A DNA stretch of 35,992 bases, from the NCBI GenBank assembly GCA_019239375.1, contig JAFAZZ010000179.1, positions 1-35,992 on the forward strand, given 5' to 3'. Both the position numbers and the translations under genes were made by a program. The notes under the pieces were generated by a model. The model did not search any database. It worked only from the letters and a program-made list of their open reading frames with translations, and was not told where the DNA came from. Each line of letters begins with the position of its first letter. Positions within the stretch are counted from its first letter, which is position 1. Source of the DNA: Solirubrobacterales bacterium. Its GTDB lineage: Bacteria; Actinomycetota; Thermoleophilia; Solirubrobacterales; Solirubrobacteraceae. Shown piece by piece: positions 1-8,011 of the stretch.

Positions 1-505
1 GGCGAGCCTGAATGTCCGCGTTGGCCACCGAGATATCAGGGTCGATCCCCGAGCCTGAGCTGTTGGCCGCGTCGACCGGGACCTTGGCCGCCGTGAGGCC
101 AGGGTTGTAAGGCCCTTCGAGCTGCAGGTAAGCCTTGAGGTTCGCGGCGATCGCCTGCTCGGTGGCAACGTTGTTGGGTCCGAGGTTCGAGAAGGCGGTC
201 GACGCGGCGTTGTTGGGCGGCGTGGTGGCCGAGGGCCGGGTCTGGAAGTAGCGGGGATCGGGGTTGGTGACCGGGTTGCCGCTCTTGTCCACCTCCGGCT
301 TCCCGTTCTTGACCGCCTGCGTGGTGAAGTTCTGGCCAATGATCTTGGAGCCGACCAGCTTGCCGTTCACGTGGACCTGCTGGCCGTTGGCGTTGCCCGG
401 GAAGGCGACCTGGCTGATCCCGGTGACGACGAGCGGATAGACGATCCCGCAGAACAGGGTCAGGACAAGGACACCGATGACGGAGGTGAGGATGTCGCGC
501 CGCAT
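1..505 (-). CDS. kdpC: K+-transporting ATPase subunit C (partial, C-terminus beyond window)
   Basis: Single-span membrane subunit of the high-affinity K+ pump KdpFABC; in the family it stabilises the KdpA-KdpB assembly. The visible 168 residues begin MRRDILTSVIG, followed by one hydrophobic segment (about residues 7-30, LVLTLFCGIVYPLVV). Then come the KdpC hallmarks: a GSKIIGQNF motif, a DPRYFQTRPSA motif, and an NSSGSGIDPDIS stretch near the window edge. The last 20-30 residues lie outside the window. The ATG at 503-505 is only one base after the kdpA stop, so translation is probably coupled. In most bacteria kdpB lies between kdpA and kdpC; here there is no room for it. The reading frame is intact as far as visible. 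Confidence 0.95.
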   Translation of the reverse strand, partial: MRRDILTSVIGVLVLTLFCGIVYPLVVTGISQVAFPGNANGQQVHVNGKLVGSKIIGQNFTTQAVKNGKPEVDKSGNPVTNPDPRYFQTRPSATTPPNNAASTAFSNLGPNNVATEQAIAANLKAYLQLEGPYNPGLTAAKVPVDAANSSGSGIDPDISVANADIQAR

Positions 506-506
506 C

Positions 507-2276
507 TCAGTACAGGTGATTGGTCAGGCCCTGCACGACCGGTCCGAGGAGCAGGGCGGGGAAGAAGGTCAGCGCTCCGACGAGGATAATCACGCCGATC
601 AGCAGCACCACGAACGTGGGGTTGTCGGTGCGCATCGTGCCCAGACCGGCGGGGCTGATTCGCTTCCCGGCCAGCGTGCCGGCCACCGCGAGCGCGAACA
701 GGATCGGGGCATAGCGCGCGAAGAGCATCGTGAAGCCTCCGAGCAGATTCGCGAACGTGATCCCGTGCGAGCCGATATTCGTTCCGTTCGGCTGGACGAA
801 CCCGGTGTAGGCGGCGAACGCCGATCCGTTGTTGTTGGCCTGAGACAGGTAGGCGTAGAACGTCTCGGAGAAGCCTTGTGGACCGGTGGCGGCGGCCGAG
901 ATCGAGGCACGTCCGGCGTGGCTGGCGGTGGCCAGCGCCGTCGAGAAGAGCGCGGCCAGGGGCGTGATGAGCAGACCGATAGCCACGAGCTTGATCTCCT
1001 TGGCCTCGATCTTCTTGCCCAGGTACTCGGGCGTACGGCCCACCATCAGCCCGCCGATGAACACGGCCAGTAGGACGTAGAGGAGGATCGAGTAAAGCCC
1101 GGTGCCGACGCCGCCGAAGATCACTTCGCTGGCGGACAGGTTGGCGAACGGCACGGCGCCGCCGATGCCGGTGAAGGACTCGAGCGCGCTGTTCACCGCG
1201 CCGCACGAGGTGACCGTGGTGACCACGTCGAACAGCGCCGAGCCCGCGATCCCGAAGCGCTGCTCCTTGCCCTCCATGTTGCCTCCGCCCGAGCCGGCGA
1301 TCACCTGGGTGTGCAGTCCGGCGGCGTGCTGGGCGGGCGAGCCATGCGCTTCGGCGATGTACGCGACGCACGCCGCGCCGATGAACATCACCATCATCGT
1401 CGCGTAGATGGCGTACCCCTGCCGTCGGTTTCCCGCCGTTCGGCCGTACATGAACACCAGGGCGGCGGGGATGATCAGCACGCTGAACATCTCGACGAAG
1501 TTCGTGAAGCCGGTCGGGTTCTCGAACGGGTGCGCGGAGTTGGTGTTGTAGAAGCCGCCGCCGTTGGTTCCCAGCAGCTTGATCGCCTCCTGCGAGGCGA
1601 CCGGGCCCATGGCGATCTGGTTGGCCAGGCCGGTCGGACCGTTGAAGCTCAGGTAATGCGAGAAGTTCTGGGTGGCGCCCTGGAAGACCAGCACGAGGGC
1701 GATGACGAAGGCCATCGGCGTCAGCACCCACAGCACGGTCCGGACCAGGTCCTGCCAGAAGTTGCCGAGGCTCTTACCGCTGCGGCTGATGATTCCTCGG
1801 ATCAGCGCGACGGCGACGGCGATGCCGACGCCCGCCGACAGGTAGTTCTGCACGGTGAGCCCCGCCATCTGGCTGAAGTAGCTCATCGTGGTCTCGCCGC
1901 CGTAGTACTGCCAGTTCGTGTTGGTCAGGAACGACGACGTGGTGTTGAAGGTCACGTTCCACGGCGCGGAGGTGAAGTGCTGCGGGTTCAGCCCGGTCCA
2001 GTTCCACAGTGTCTGCGTGCGGAGGATGAAATAGAGGAGCAGCCATCCGGCGAGCGAGAACACCAGCAGGCTCTTGGCGTAGGCCTTCCAGTCCTGCTCG
2101 CGCGTCGGATCGACCCGCATGATTCGGTACAGCACCTGCTCCGGGGTGCGAAAGAGCGGGTCGAGGAACGTGCGCTCGCCCGCGTAGACGGCCGCCATGT
2201 AGCGGCCGAGCGGCATGGCCAGCGCGGTCAGGATCGCGACGAACAGGAAGATCGTCAGCCAGCCGAGGAAGGTCAT
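507..2276 (-). CDS. kdpA: K+-transporting ATPase subunit A
   Basis: K+-binding, channel-like subunit of the Kdp P-type ATPase, an integral membrane protein of 589 residues (usual family size about 560-600). Hydrophobic helices run through the whole chain. Diagnostic stretches are present: GTNGGGFYNTNSAHPFENPT (one of the selectivity-filter loops), GNMEGKEQRFG, TSCGAVNSALESFTG, and SQANNNGSAFAAYTG. The ATG at 2274-2276 lies one base after the kdpF stop, and the stop is one base before kdpC, so it is the core of a tightly packed kdp operon. It takes up K+ only together with KdpB, the catalytic subunit, which is not in this window. Expression is probably governed by the KdpDE-like pair encoded at 4837-6995, as in other bacteria; that link is inference. 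Confidence 0.97.
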   Translation of the reverse strand: MTFLGWLTIFLFVAILTALAMPLGRYMAAVYAGERTFLDPLFRTPEQVLYRIMRVDPTREQDWKAYAKSLLVFSLAGWLLLYFILRTQTLWNWTGLNPQHFTSAPWNVTFNTTSSFLTNTNWQYYGGETTMSYFSQMAGLTVQNYLSAGVGIAVAVALIRGIISRSGKSLGNFWQDLVRTVLWVLTPMAFVIALVLVFQGATQNFSHYLSFNGPTGLANQIAMGPVASQEAIKLLGTNGGGFYNTNSAHPFENPTGFTNFVEMFSVLIIPAALVFMYGRTAGNRRQGYAIYATMMVMFIGAACVAYIAEAHGSPAQHAAGLHTQVIAGSGGGNMEGKEQRFGIAGSALFDVVTTVTSCGAVNSALESFTGIGGAVPFANLSASEVIFGGVGTGLYSILLYVLLAVFIGGLMVGRTPEYLGKKIEAKEIKLVAIGLLITPLAALFSTALATASHAGRASISAAATGPQGFSETFYAYLSQANNNGSAFAAYTGFVQPNGTNIGSHGITFANLLGGFTMLFARYAPILFALAVAGTLAGKRISPAGLGTMRTDNPTFVVLLIGVIILVGALTFFPALLLGPVVQGLTNHLY

Positions 2277-2277
2277 G

Positions 2278-2388
2278 TCAGAACTTCTCGCCGCGGAGAA
2301 GTGCGTACAGCAGGTAGAGGCAGACGAGGGCCGAGGCGATCAGACCGAACAGGTCGGCGCCGCTGATCGAGGCGACGGTGAACGTCAT
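2278..2388 (-). CDS. kdpF: K+-transporting ATPase subunit F-like small membrane protein
   Basis: A 36-residue peptide with one hydrophobic helix (about residues 13-30, LFGLIASALVCLYLLYALL) ending in RGEKF. This matches the usual KdpF form of one membrane span followed by a short basic end such as PERF or PEKF. KdpF stabilises the Kdp complex in E. coli. The start ATG at 2386-2388 overlaps the stop of the preceding 26-residue frame by four bases (ATGA), and kdpA begins one base downstream. A longer frame reaches 2709, but it runs through the divergent regulatory region and into kup, so the short start is preferred. The call rests on position, length and hydrophobic pattern. Confidence 0.8.
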   Translation of the reverse strand: MTFTVASISGADLFGLIASALVCLYLLYALLRGEKF

Positions 2389-2465
2389 ATCGCGTCGATC
2401 CCGCGGACGAGCGCGATGAGCACGGCGAACATCAGCACTCCGAGCAAGATGGCTAGAACGTCCAT
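2385..2465 (-). CDS. 26-residue hydrophobic peptide, first gene of the kdp operon
   Basis: A very short frame, MDVLAILLGVLMFAVLIALV followed by RGIDAI, predicted to be a single membrane helix with a short charged C-terminal end. Its TGA overlaps the ATG of kdpF by four bases, an arrangement typical of translationally coupled genes and the main support for it being real. It could be a second KdpF-like peptide, a regulatory membrane peptide for the pump, or only a translated leader that brings ribosomes to kdpF. No catalytic or binding motif is visible. The family is not recognised with certainty. Confidence 0.6.
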   Translation of the reverse strand: MDVLAILLGVLMFAVLIALVRGIDAI

Positions 2466-2664
2466 GGGCAGATCCTGCCTCGCGGGAAGTGAAGAGCCCA
2501 TTCAGAAAGGGCATGGCGCCATACAGATGTTGTGAAGACGGGGCTGTGCACCGCGGCATCACGGGTGCGTCAACCGCCCGCATCTCGGCTAATCTGAGGC
2601 TGAATGGGCCGGAACTCGCGAGCAAGTCTCGCTGGCATCGTCTCCCTGGGTAGGGGGCTCCCGG
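2466..2664. promoter_or_regulatory. Divergent intergenic region between the kdp operon and kup
   Basis: This 199-bp gap separates two outward-facing potassium-uptake units, so it must hold the start signals for both. It is somewhat less GC-rich than the genes. I could not pick a convincing -35/-10 pair, KdpE site or riboswitch by eye. In particular, the side facing kup lacks the conserved GTCAGCTAAC core of a c-di-AMP riboswitch that is obvious at 20213-20222. The regulatory role is inferred from the divergent layout only. Confidence 0.45.
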
Positions 2665-4812
2665 ATGGCTGGCCCACCGCGTAAGCGGATCTTCCACGAG
2701 GCGGCCCACAAGACGGCCGAGGCCGAGCGCGAGCTGCCCGTCGAGGCGTCCGACGGGGTCCGCTCAGGACAGCGACCGCTGCATAAGCGCAGCTTCAACG
2801 AGGCGGCCCACAAGCTCGGCTACTGGGCCCCGCCGGGGGCGAGCGCATCCGAACTCGAATCGGAAGCGACGCGGCGGCGCTTCGAGGCGTTGGCCGACGC
2901 CAACCGGGACGTGATCGCCCACGGCAGCAAGACAGTGCTCGCGCTCGGGGCCCTTGGCGTCGTTTACGGCGACCTCGGCACGAGCCCGCTCTATACCGAT
3001 CAGGCGATCTTCACCAATTACCACGCCACCGCCCAGGTGACCGCACTGAACGTGTTGGGGACCGCCTCGCTCATCTTCTGGGCGCTGACCGTGATCGTGT
3101 CGATCAAGTACGCGGGGTTCATCATGCGCGCCCACAACCGCGGCGACGGGGGAATAATGGCGCTCACCGCGCTCCTTCATCGCAGCCGCCTGCCGCGCGC
3201 GACGTCGCTGGTGGTTCTCGGGATCTTCGGGGCCGCGCTGTTCTTCGGCGACGGCATCGTCACTCCCTCGATCTCCGTGCTCGGAGCGGTCGGGGGTCTG
3301 TCCGTTGTCTCCACCGCGCTCACCCATCTCGTGGTGCCGCTCGCGCTGATCATCCTGATCGCGCTGTTCGTGCTCCAGCGCTTCGGCTCGGGCACGATCG
3401 GTTGGCTGTTCGGGCCGGTGCTGCTCCTGTGGTTCACCACGATCGCCGTGTTCGGCCTCGCCCAGGTGGTGAGGGATCCGGCCGTGTTCCAGGCGCTGTC
3501 GCCCAGCTGGGCGGTCAGGTTCATGGTCCACCATGGCGCGGCGGGGTACCTCGTCCTCGGGGGTGTGGTGCTGTCGGTGACGGGTGCCGAGGCGCTGTAC
3601 GCCGACCGTGGTCACTTCGGCGCGAGCGCGATTCGCCTCGGGTGGTTCGCCGTGGCGATGCCGGCGGTGGTGCTCGACTACCTCGGGCAGGGCGTCTGGA
3701 TCCTGCATCACCCGCAGGCCACTAACGACGCCAGTACGTTCAACCCGTTCTTCCAGATGCTTCCGCACGCGGCGCTCTGGCCGATGGTGCTCCTGGCCAC
3801 GGTGGCCACCGTGATCGCCTCGCAGGCGGTGATCTCCGGGACGTTCTCGGTGGCGCGGCAGGCCGTGCAGCTGGGCTTCCTGCCGCGCTTGGCCATCCGG
3901 CACACCTCCCGCGTCGAGGGTCAGATCTACGTTCCGATCGTCAACTGGGGGCTGTGCGTCGGCGTGGTTGTGCTGACGCTGGTCTTCCGCAGCGCCAACA
4001 AGCTGGGCGACATCTACGGCGTGGCGGTGACCGGAACCTTCATCCTCAACACGCTCCTGTTCCTCGGCGTCGCCCGGCTGCTGTGGGGGACGCCGCGGCG
4101 CCGCCTGGCGCCGATCGCGATCCTGTTCCTGACCGTCGAGGTCGCGTTCTTCAGCGCCAACATCGCCAAGATCGCCAACGGGGCATGGCTTCCGCTCGCC
4201 ATCGGGCTTGTTTTCGCGGCGGTGATGATGACCTGGTATCGCGGCCAGAAGGTGGTCACGAGCAGGCGCATCGCGCAGGAGGGGTCGTTGAGCGAGTTCC
4301 TCGAGGGCTTGGCCGACCGCAAGCCGCCGCTGGTCCGGGTGCCGGGCGTGGCCGTCTTCCTCAATCCGAGCAAGCAGACGACACCGCTCGCGCTGCGCGC
4401 GGAGGTGGAGCATCTCGGCACCCTGCACGAGCGGGTGGTCGTCGTCTCGATCGACACGGTCAGCATCCCCTACGTAGACCCATTCGACTGCCTCGTGGTC
4501 GAGAAGCTCGGGCGTGGCCTGTTCAAGATCCTCCATGTCACGGCCCGGATCGGCTATCGCGACCGGATGAGCGTTCCCGACGTGCTTGGGATGGCGCGCA
4601 AGCAGGGCCTGCTCGAGCGCAACCTCGACCTCGAGCACGCCTCGTACTTCCTCTCGCGGATCAGCATCATTCCCAGCGCCACGAAAAAACCGCTGCTCGC
4701 CCTGCGCCAGAAGGTGTTCATCACGATGGCCCGGAACGCAGCGAGCCCGGTCGATCACTTCGACCTGCCGCCGGACCGGACCGTAATGATGGGCTCGCAG
4801 GTTGCCCTCTGA
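2665..4812 (+). CDS. kup: Kup-type low-affinity K+ transporter with unusual N-terminal extension
   Basis: KUP/HAK/KT potassium uptake permease, thought to be a K+/H+ symporter. The 715-residue product is longer than the usual 620-640. The family signature ALGVVYGDLGTSPLYT begins near residue 95 and starts the first of about 12 membrane helices. Further family motifs follow: NRGDGGIMAL, FFGDGIVTPSISVL, GAEALYADRGHFG and SQAVISGTFSVARQA. After residue about 530 comes a soluble C-terminal domain (VPGVAVFLNP, YRDRMSVPDVL). The first 90 or so residues are extra, charged and cytoplasmic by position. They contain the same motif twice: KRIFHEAAHK near residue 7 and KRSFNEAAHK near residue 41. The ATG is the first in frame. 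The gene converges on kdpE with a 24-bp gap. Confidence 0.95.
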   Translation: MAGPPRKRIFHEAAHKTAEAERELPVEASDGVRSGQRPLHKRSFNEAAHKLGYWAPPGASASELESEATRRRFEALADANRDVIAHGSKTVLALGALGVVYGDLGTSPLYTDQAIFTNYHATAQVTALNVLGTASLIFWALTVIVSIKYAGFIMRAHNRGDGGIMALTALLHRSRLPRATSLVVLGIFGAALFFGDGIVTPSISVLGAVGGLSVVSTALTHLVVPLALIILIALFVLQRFGSGTIGWLFGPVLLLWFTTIAVFGLAQVVRDPAVFQALSPSWAVRFMVHHGAAGYLVLGGVVLSVTGAEALYADRGHFGASAIRLGWFAVAMPAVVLDYLGQGVWILHHPQATNDASTFNPFFQMLPHAALWPMVLLATVATVIASQAVISGTFSVARQAVQLGFLPRLAIRHTSRVEGQIYVPIVNWGLCVGVVVLTLVFRSANKLGDIYGVAVTGTFILNTLLFLGVARLLWGTPRRRLAPIAILFLTVEVAFFSANIAKIANGAWLPLAIGLVFAAVMMTWYRGQKVVTSRRIAQEGSLSEFLEGLADRKPPLVRVPGVAVFLNPSKQTTPLALRAEVEHLGTLHERVVVVSIDTVSIPYVDPFDCLVVEKLGRGLFKILHVTARIGYRDRMSVPDVLGMARKQGLLERNLDLEHASYFLSRISIIPSATKKPLLALRQKVFITMARNAASPVDHFDLPPDRTVMMGSQVAL

Positions 4813-4836
4813 CCCTGCCCGCGCGAGCCCCCGAGC

Positions 4837-5523
4837 TCAGCCGGCGAATCGATAACCCACGCCTGGATCGGTCCGGATGTACCGGCGGCCCTCGGCGGGC
4901 TCGATCTTGCGACGGAGGTTGGCGATGTGCGCGCGGAGCACCTGCGTGTCCTCACCGTAGCCGGGCCCCCACACCGACAGGAGCAGATCGCGGTGGGTCA
5001 AGAGCCGGCCCCGGTTGCGCACCAGCTGGCGCAGCAGGTCGAATTCAGTCGGGGTCAAATGCACCTCCTGACCATCGACGCGCACGCTCCGGCGCGCCAG
5101 GTCCACCTCGAGTCCGTCCACCCGGAACTGCGCCTCCTCGGGATCGGGCGTGGTCCGCCGGAGGTTCGCCTGCAGACGCGCGACCAGCTCGCGGGGGCCG
5201 AACGGCTTGGTTATGTAGTCGTCGGCACCGGCGGCCAGGGCCCGCACCTTGGCATCCTCGTCGCCCACCGCGGACAGGACGATCAGGGGAATCTCGGTCC
5301 ATTCGCGCAGGCGCCGGCACAGCTCGACGCCGTCCATGTCGGGCAGGAGCAGGTCGATGATTCCGGCATCCGGATGCTGGAGCGCCGCCAGGTCGAGCGC
5401 CTCCTCGCCGGTGGCGGCGGGCAATGCCTCGAATCCGGTCTCGCGCAAGATCACGCGGAGTGCCCGGAGGATCTGGTGCTCGTCGTCGACGACCAGGATG
5501 CGGGGACGGGGCAGGCCGCTCAC
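4837..5523 (-). CDS. kdpE: KdpE-like OmpR-family response regulator
   Basis: DNA-binding response regulator of 228 residues. The receiver domain occupies about residues 7-120, with the acidic pair D13/D14, phospho-acceptor D57 (IIDLLLPDMDG) and the conserved K106 (ITKPFG). The OmpR/PhoB winged helix follows at about 130-226 (LTPTEFDLLRQLV, RRYIRTDPGVGYRF). GTG is the start; it overlaps the stop of the kinase gene by four bases (GTGA), so the two are coupled. Together with the DUF4118 kinase upstream and kdp and kup genes next door, the pair very probably controls K+ uptake. The target site cannot be read from this sequence. It is the last gene of a four-gene minus-strand operon. Confidence 0.92.
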   Translation of the reverse strand: MSGLPRPRILVVDDEHQILRALRVILRETGFEALPAATGEEALDLAALQHPDAGIIDLLLPDMDGVELCRRLREWTEIPLIVLSAVGDEDAKVRALAAGADDYITKPFGPRELVARLQANLRRTTPDPEEAQFRVDGLEVDLARRSVRVDGQEVHLTPTEFDLLRQLVRNRGRLLTHRDLLLSVWGPGYGEDTQVLRAHIANLRRKIEPAEGRRYIRTDPGVGYRFAG

Positions 5524-6995
5524 GTCGATAGCGGTGCGGCGGGCTCACGATGGCGGTCAGACACGGCCGGCTCCTCGATCGGCAGCGAGACCATGAAGCT
5601 CGACCCCTGTCCCGGGAGTGAGTCGACCGAGATCGTCCCGCCGTTGGCCTCCACGAATCCCTTGGCGATCGCCAGGCCGAGCCCCGAACCGGTCCAAGCC
5701 TCGCCGCTCGAGGCCGGACGAGTGGGGATCCGATAAAAGGGCTCGAAGATCCGGACGCGCTCGGCTGGCCCGATGCCCGGGCCCTGGTCGACCACACGCA
5801 CGACCACGCGGGAGCCGCTGCGGCGCGCGTGCACGGACACGGGCAGCCCGCCCGAGTAACGCAGCGCGTTCTCGAGCAGGTTGGCAAACGCCCGCTCGAG
5901 GTGGGCGCCATCGGCGCGCACCGGCGGGACGTCGGGGTCGATGGCGATTCGCACCTGCCCGGCGGACTCGGGCAGCCCGTCGCGCGCGGCGAGCACCACG
6001 TCCTCGAGCGAGATCCAATCGCGGCGGGGCTCCGCCCGGCCGGCCTGGAGCCTCGAGAGGTCGAGCAGCTTGTCGACCAGGCCGGCCAGCTTCTCGCCCT
6101 CCTGGACCACCGCCGCGCTCAGCTCGGTCCGCTCGCTCGGGCTCACCGAGCCGGTGCCGAGCGCGTGGCCGGCGGCCACGATCGCGGTCACCGGGGTTCG
6201 CAGATCGTGCGAGACGGCGCGCAGGACCGCGGTCTTGACGTCATCGCTGCGCCGCAGGGCCGCCGTCTCGACGGCCTCGGCCTGGAGCGCGTCGCGGCGC
6301 AGCGCGATGGCCACCAGCGCCCCGAGCGCCGGCACGACGTGCGTGAGCAGCCGCTGCTCGGCATCGGCACTCAACCCGGTGGGTACGAGCAGCGTGGCGA
6401 CCTGCGTCCCGTCGGCACCGCGGAGCGCCAGGGCCTGCCGGCGCTCATCGCCCGCCCTCACCCCGAGCTCGATCGACGCGGAGCTCAGCCCGAGCGCTTC
6501 GGCGACCCGCCGTGCCGTCGCGGCGAGCGCGTCCGCGGTCTCCGAGCCGGCCAGCAGCTCCCGCGCAAGCGCCGCAGCCAGGTCCGCCTCGGCCCGGCGC
6601 CGGTCCGCCTCGAGCGCACGGCTGCGGGCCACATCGGCGATCGTGCTGACCGCGACGGCGACGGTGGTGAAGGCCCCGAGGGCCACCCAGTTGCGGCTGT
6701 CGGCAATCGTGAAGCGGCCGACCGGAGGGAGGTGGAAGAAGTTGAACGCGGCGGCGCTCAGCAACGCCGCGGCGAGCCCGAGCGGCAGACCCCAGTAGGC
6801 GGCGACCACCAGCACCGCAGGCAGATAGACGACGCTCAAGGAGACAACCGGCGCGAGGCCCTTGAGCGCATAGATGGCGGCGGTGGCCGCGGCCACCGAG
6901 CCGACCGAGACGGCGATGCCGAGCCTGAGCTCTGGCCTGGAGGCGCGCAGCGTCCCCGGCCGTTCGGAGGGGAGCACGCGCGGCTCCGAGCTCAC
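5520..6995 (-). CDS. KdpD-like sensor histidine kinase lacking the N-terminal KdpD/Usp domains
   Basis: Membrane sensor kinase of 491 residues. A short N-terminal tail leads into a DUF4118 membrane domain of about four helices (residues 25-125), including the KdpD-like FNFFHLPPVGRFTIAD segment. Next come a GAF-like region, then HisKA with RAVSHDLRTPVTAI (phospho-accepting His), then HATPase_c with N box ANLLENALRYSG, G1 VVDQGPGIGP and G2 GSGLGLAIAKGF. Classical KdpD has about 900 residues, with a cytoplasmic KdpD domain and a Usp domain in front; both are absent. The frame stays open upstream, but that part overlaps the deacetylase gene antiparallel in frame choice only. A GTG at 6993-6995 overlaps the deacetylase TGA by four bases and is the likely start. 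Which signal it senses without those input domains is unknown. Confidence 0.9.
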   Translation of the reverse strand: MSSEPRVLPSERPGTLRASRPELRLGIAVSVGSVAAATAAIYALKGLAPVVSLSVVYLPAVLVVAAYWGLPLGLAAALLSAAAFNFFHLPPVGRFTIADSRNWVALGAFTTVAVAVSTIADVARSRALEADRRRAEADLAAALARELLAGSETADALAATARRVAEALGLSSASIELGVRAGDERRQALALRGADGTQVATLLVPTGLSADAEQRLLTHVVPALGALVAIALRRDALQAEAVETAALRRSDDVKTAVLRAVSHDLRTPVTAIVAAGHALGTGSVSPSERTELSAAVVQEGEKLAGLVDKLLDLSRLQAGRAEPRRDWISLEDVVLAARDGLPESAGQVRIAIDPDVPPVRADGAHLERAFANLLENALRYSGGLPVSVHARRSGSRVVVRVVDQGPGIGPAERVRIFEPFYRIPTRPASSGEAWTGSGLGLAIAKGFVEANGGTISVDSLPGQGSSFMVSLPIEEPAVSDRHREPAAPLST

Positions 6996-8011
6996 GCCGT
7001 GCCCGTGCTCCCGTATGACCCAGGCGGCGTGCCGCTCGACTGCGCCTGAGCGATCTGCTCGAGCAACGCGGCGGGACTGGTGCCGCCGAGCACGCGCAGG
7101 CGGGGAAGGCGGTAGGGATCCTCTGAGGGGGTGGCCCAGCCCGGGATCACGGTCGTGGAGCCCACGTAGCCGGCGGCCTTGACCGCTGCGATCACCGTCG
7201 CGTTGTAATGCCCCGACGGGTAGCAGAACCAGTTCACGGGCACGCCGTAGCGCCGCCGCAGGATCTGCCGCGCCGTGTCGACCTGGTAGTGGAGCTCGCT
7301 GGAATCGAGCGCGATGAGGTCGGCGTGGCTGATCCCCTGGGTGTCGAGCTCCCAGCCGGCGGCGAGCAGGCCTCGGACCTGCGCATCGGTGAGCCCGCCC
7401 TGCGAGGGCGGCAGGCCGCTCAGCTGGATGTTCTCGTTCCCGACCCACCCGAGCTGCTTGAGGACGGGCATCGCGTGGGTGTATTGCGAGGCGTAACCGT
7501 TGTCAAAGGTCAGCACGACCGGCTTGCCGGGGCCCAGGGGCACGCCGCGCGTCCAGTAGGCCTCGAGCTGGTCCATGGTCACCGCGTGCCAACCGGCGGC
7601 CTTGAGTGCCTGCATCTGGGCGGTGAACTCCTCGGCGGGGACGTACAGGCCGGGGTACGGTGCGCCCGCCGGCGGCGGGTTGATGACGTGATACATGAGC
7701 ACCGGGACCGTCGCGGTGCCGGGTTTGCCGGTGGCGACGCCGGTCACGGTGGAGTGGGGAGTCCTCGACCTCGAGGATCCGTGCCCAGTCCGGGCCGCCC
7801 GGGCGGCGCCGGCCTGGTGCCCGGAGGTCGTAGCGGGCGACTGCGCGTGCTGATCGGACGTCTTGCCGCCGGTTCCGGCGAGCGCGATCGCGGTGGCGGC
7901 CAGGGCAACCACCAGCAGCGCGCCTACGGCGATCAGCCGGGCGCGGCGCGCACGGGCGCGGCGCGCCCGCTCCCTGGCGAGCCGCCGGGCACGGATCTGC
8001 TGCTCGTTCAT
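6992..8011 (-). CDS. Membrane-anchored polysaccharide deacetylase-like protein, probable degenerate active site
   Basis: A 339-residue NodB-homology protein of carbohydrate esterase family 4, which normally removes N-acetyl groups from peptidoglycan or other glycans outside the cell. It has an Arg-rich cytoplasmic start (residues 1-27), one membrane helix (28-47, LIAVGALLVVALAATAIAL), a Ser/Thr/Ala-rich linker, then the NodB domain from about residue 105 (VPVLMYHVI). The first motif reads TFDNGY, where metal-dependent members have TFDDG, so the metal-binding second Asp is Asn. The His motif HxxxH reads QGISH, so its first His is Gln. Only one of three expected metal ligands remains. It may be a pseudoenzyme or a glycan-binding module. 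It is coupled by 4-bp overlaps to the exchanger before it and the sensor kinase after it. Confidence 0.85.
   Translation of the reverse strand: MNEQQIRARRLARERARRARARRARLIAVGALLVVALAATAIALAGTGGKTSDQHAQSPATTSGHQAGAARAARTGHGSSRSRTPHSTVTGVATGKPGTATVPVLMYHVINPPPAGAPYPGLYVPAEEFTAQMQALKAAGWHAVTMDQLEAYWTRGVPLGPGKPVVLTFDNGYASQYTHAMPVLKQLGWVGNENIQLSGLPPSQGGLTDAQVRGLLAAGWELDTQGISHADLIALDSSELHYQVDTARQILRRRYGVPVNWFCYPSGHYNATVIAAVKAAGYVGSTTVIPGWATPSEDPYRLPRLRVLGGTSPAALLEQIAQAQSSGTPPGSYGSTGTA

Noticed and set aside
460-1731. Long alternative-frame ORF across kdpA on the same strand
   Set aside because: Arg/Pro/Gly-rich translation typical of out-of-frame reading of GC-rich genes; kdpA in the other frame has full family motifs.
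2530-2664. c-di-AMP riboswitch in the kup leader
   Set aside because: Expected for K+ transporters in some bacteria, but the conserved GTCAGCTAAC and GGGGACCCA blocks are absent.
2764-4758. 664-codon open frame antisense to kup
   Set aside because: Composition is that of the complement of a GC-rich gene, with no recognisable motif.
6996-7448. Longer start for the KdpD-like kinase
   Set aside because: This stretch overlaps the deacetylase gene in another frame and reads as Arg/Pro-rich noise without KdpD or Usp motifs; the GTG at 6993-6995 overlaps the previous stop as the other genes of the operon do.
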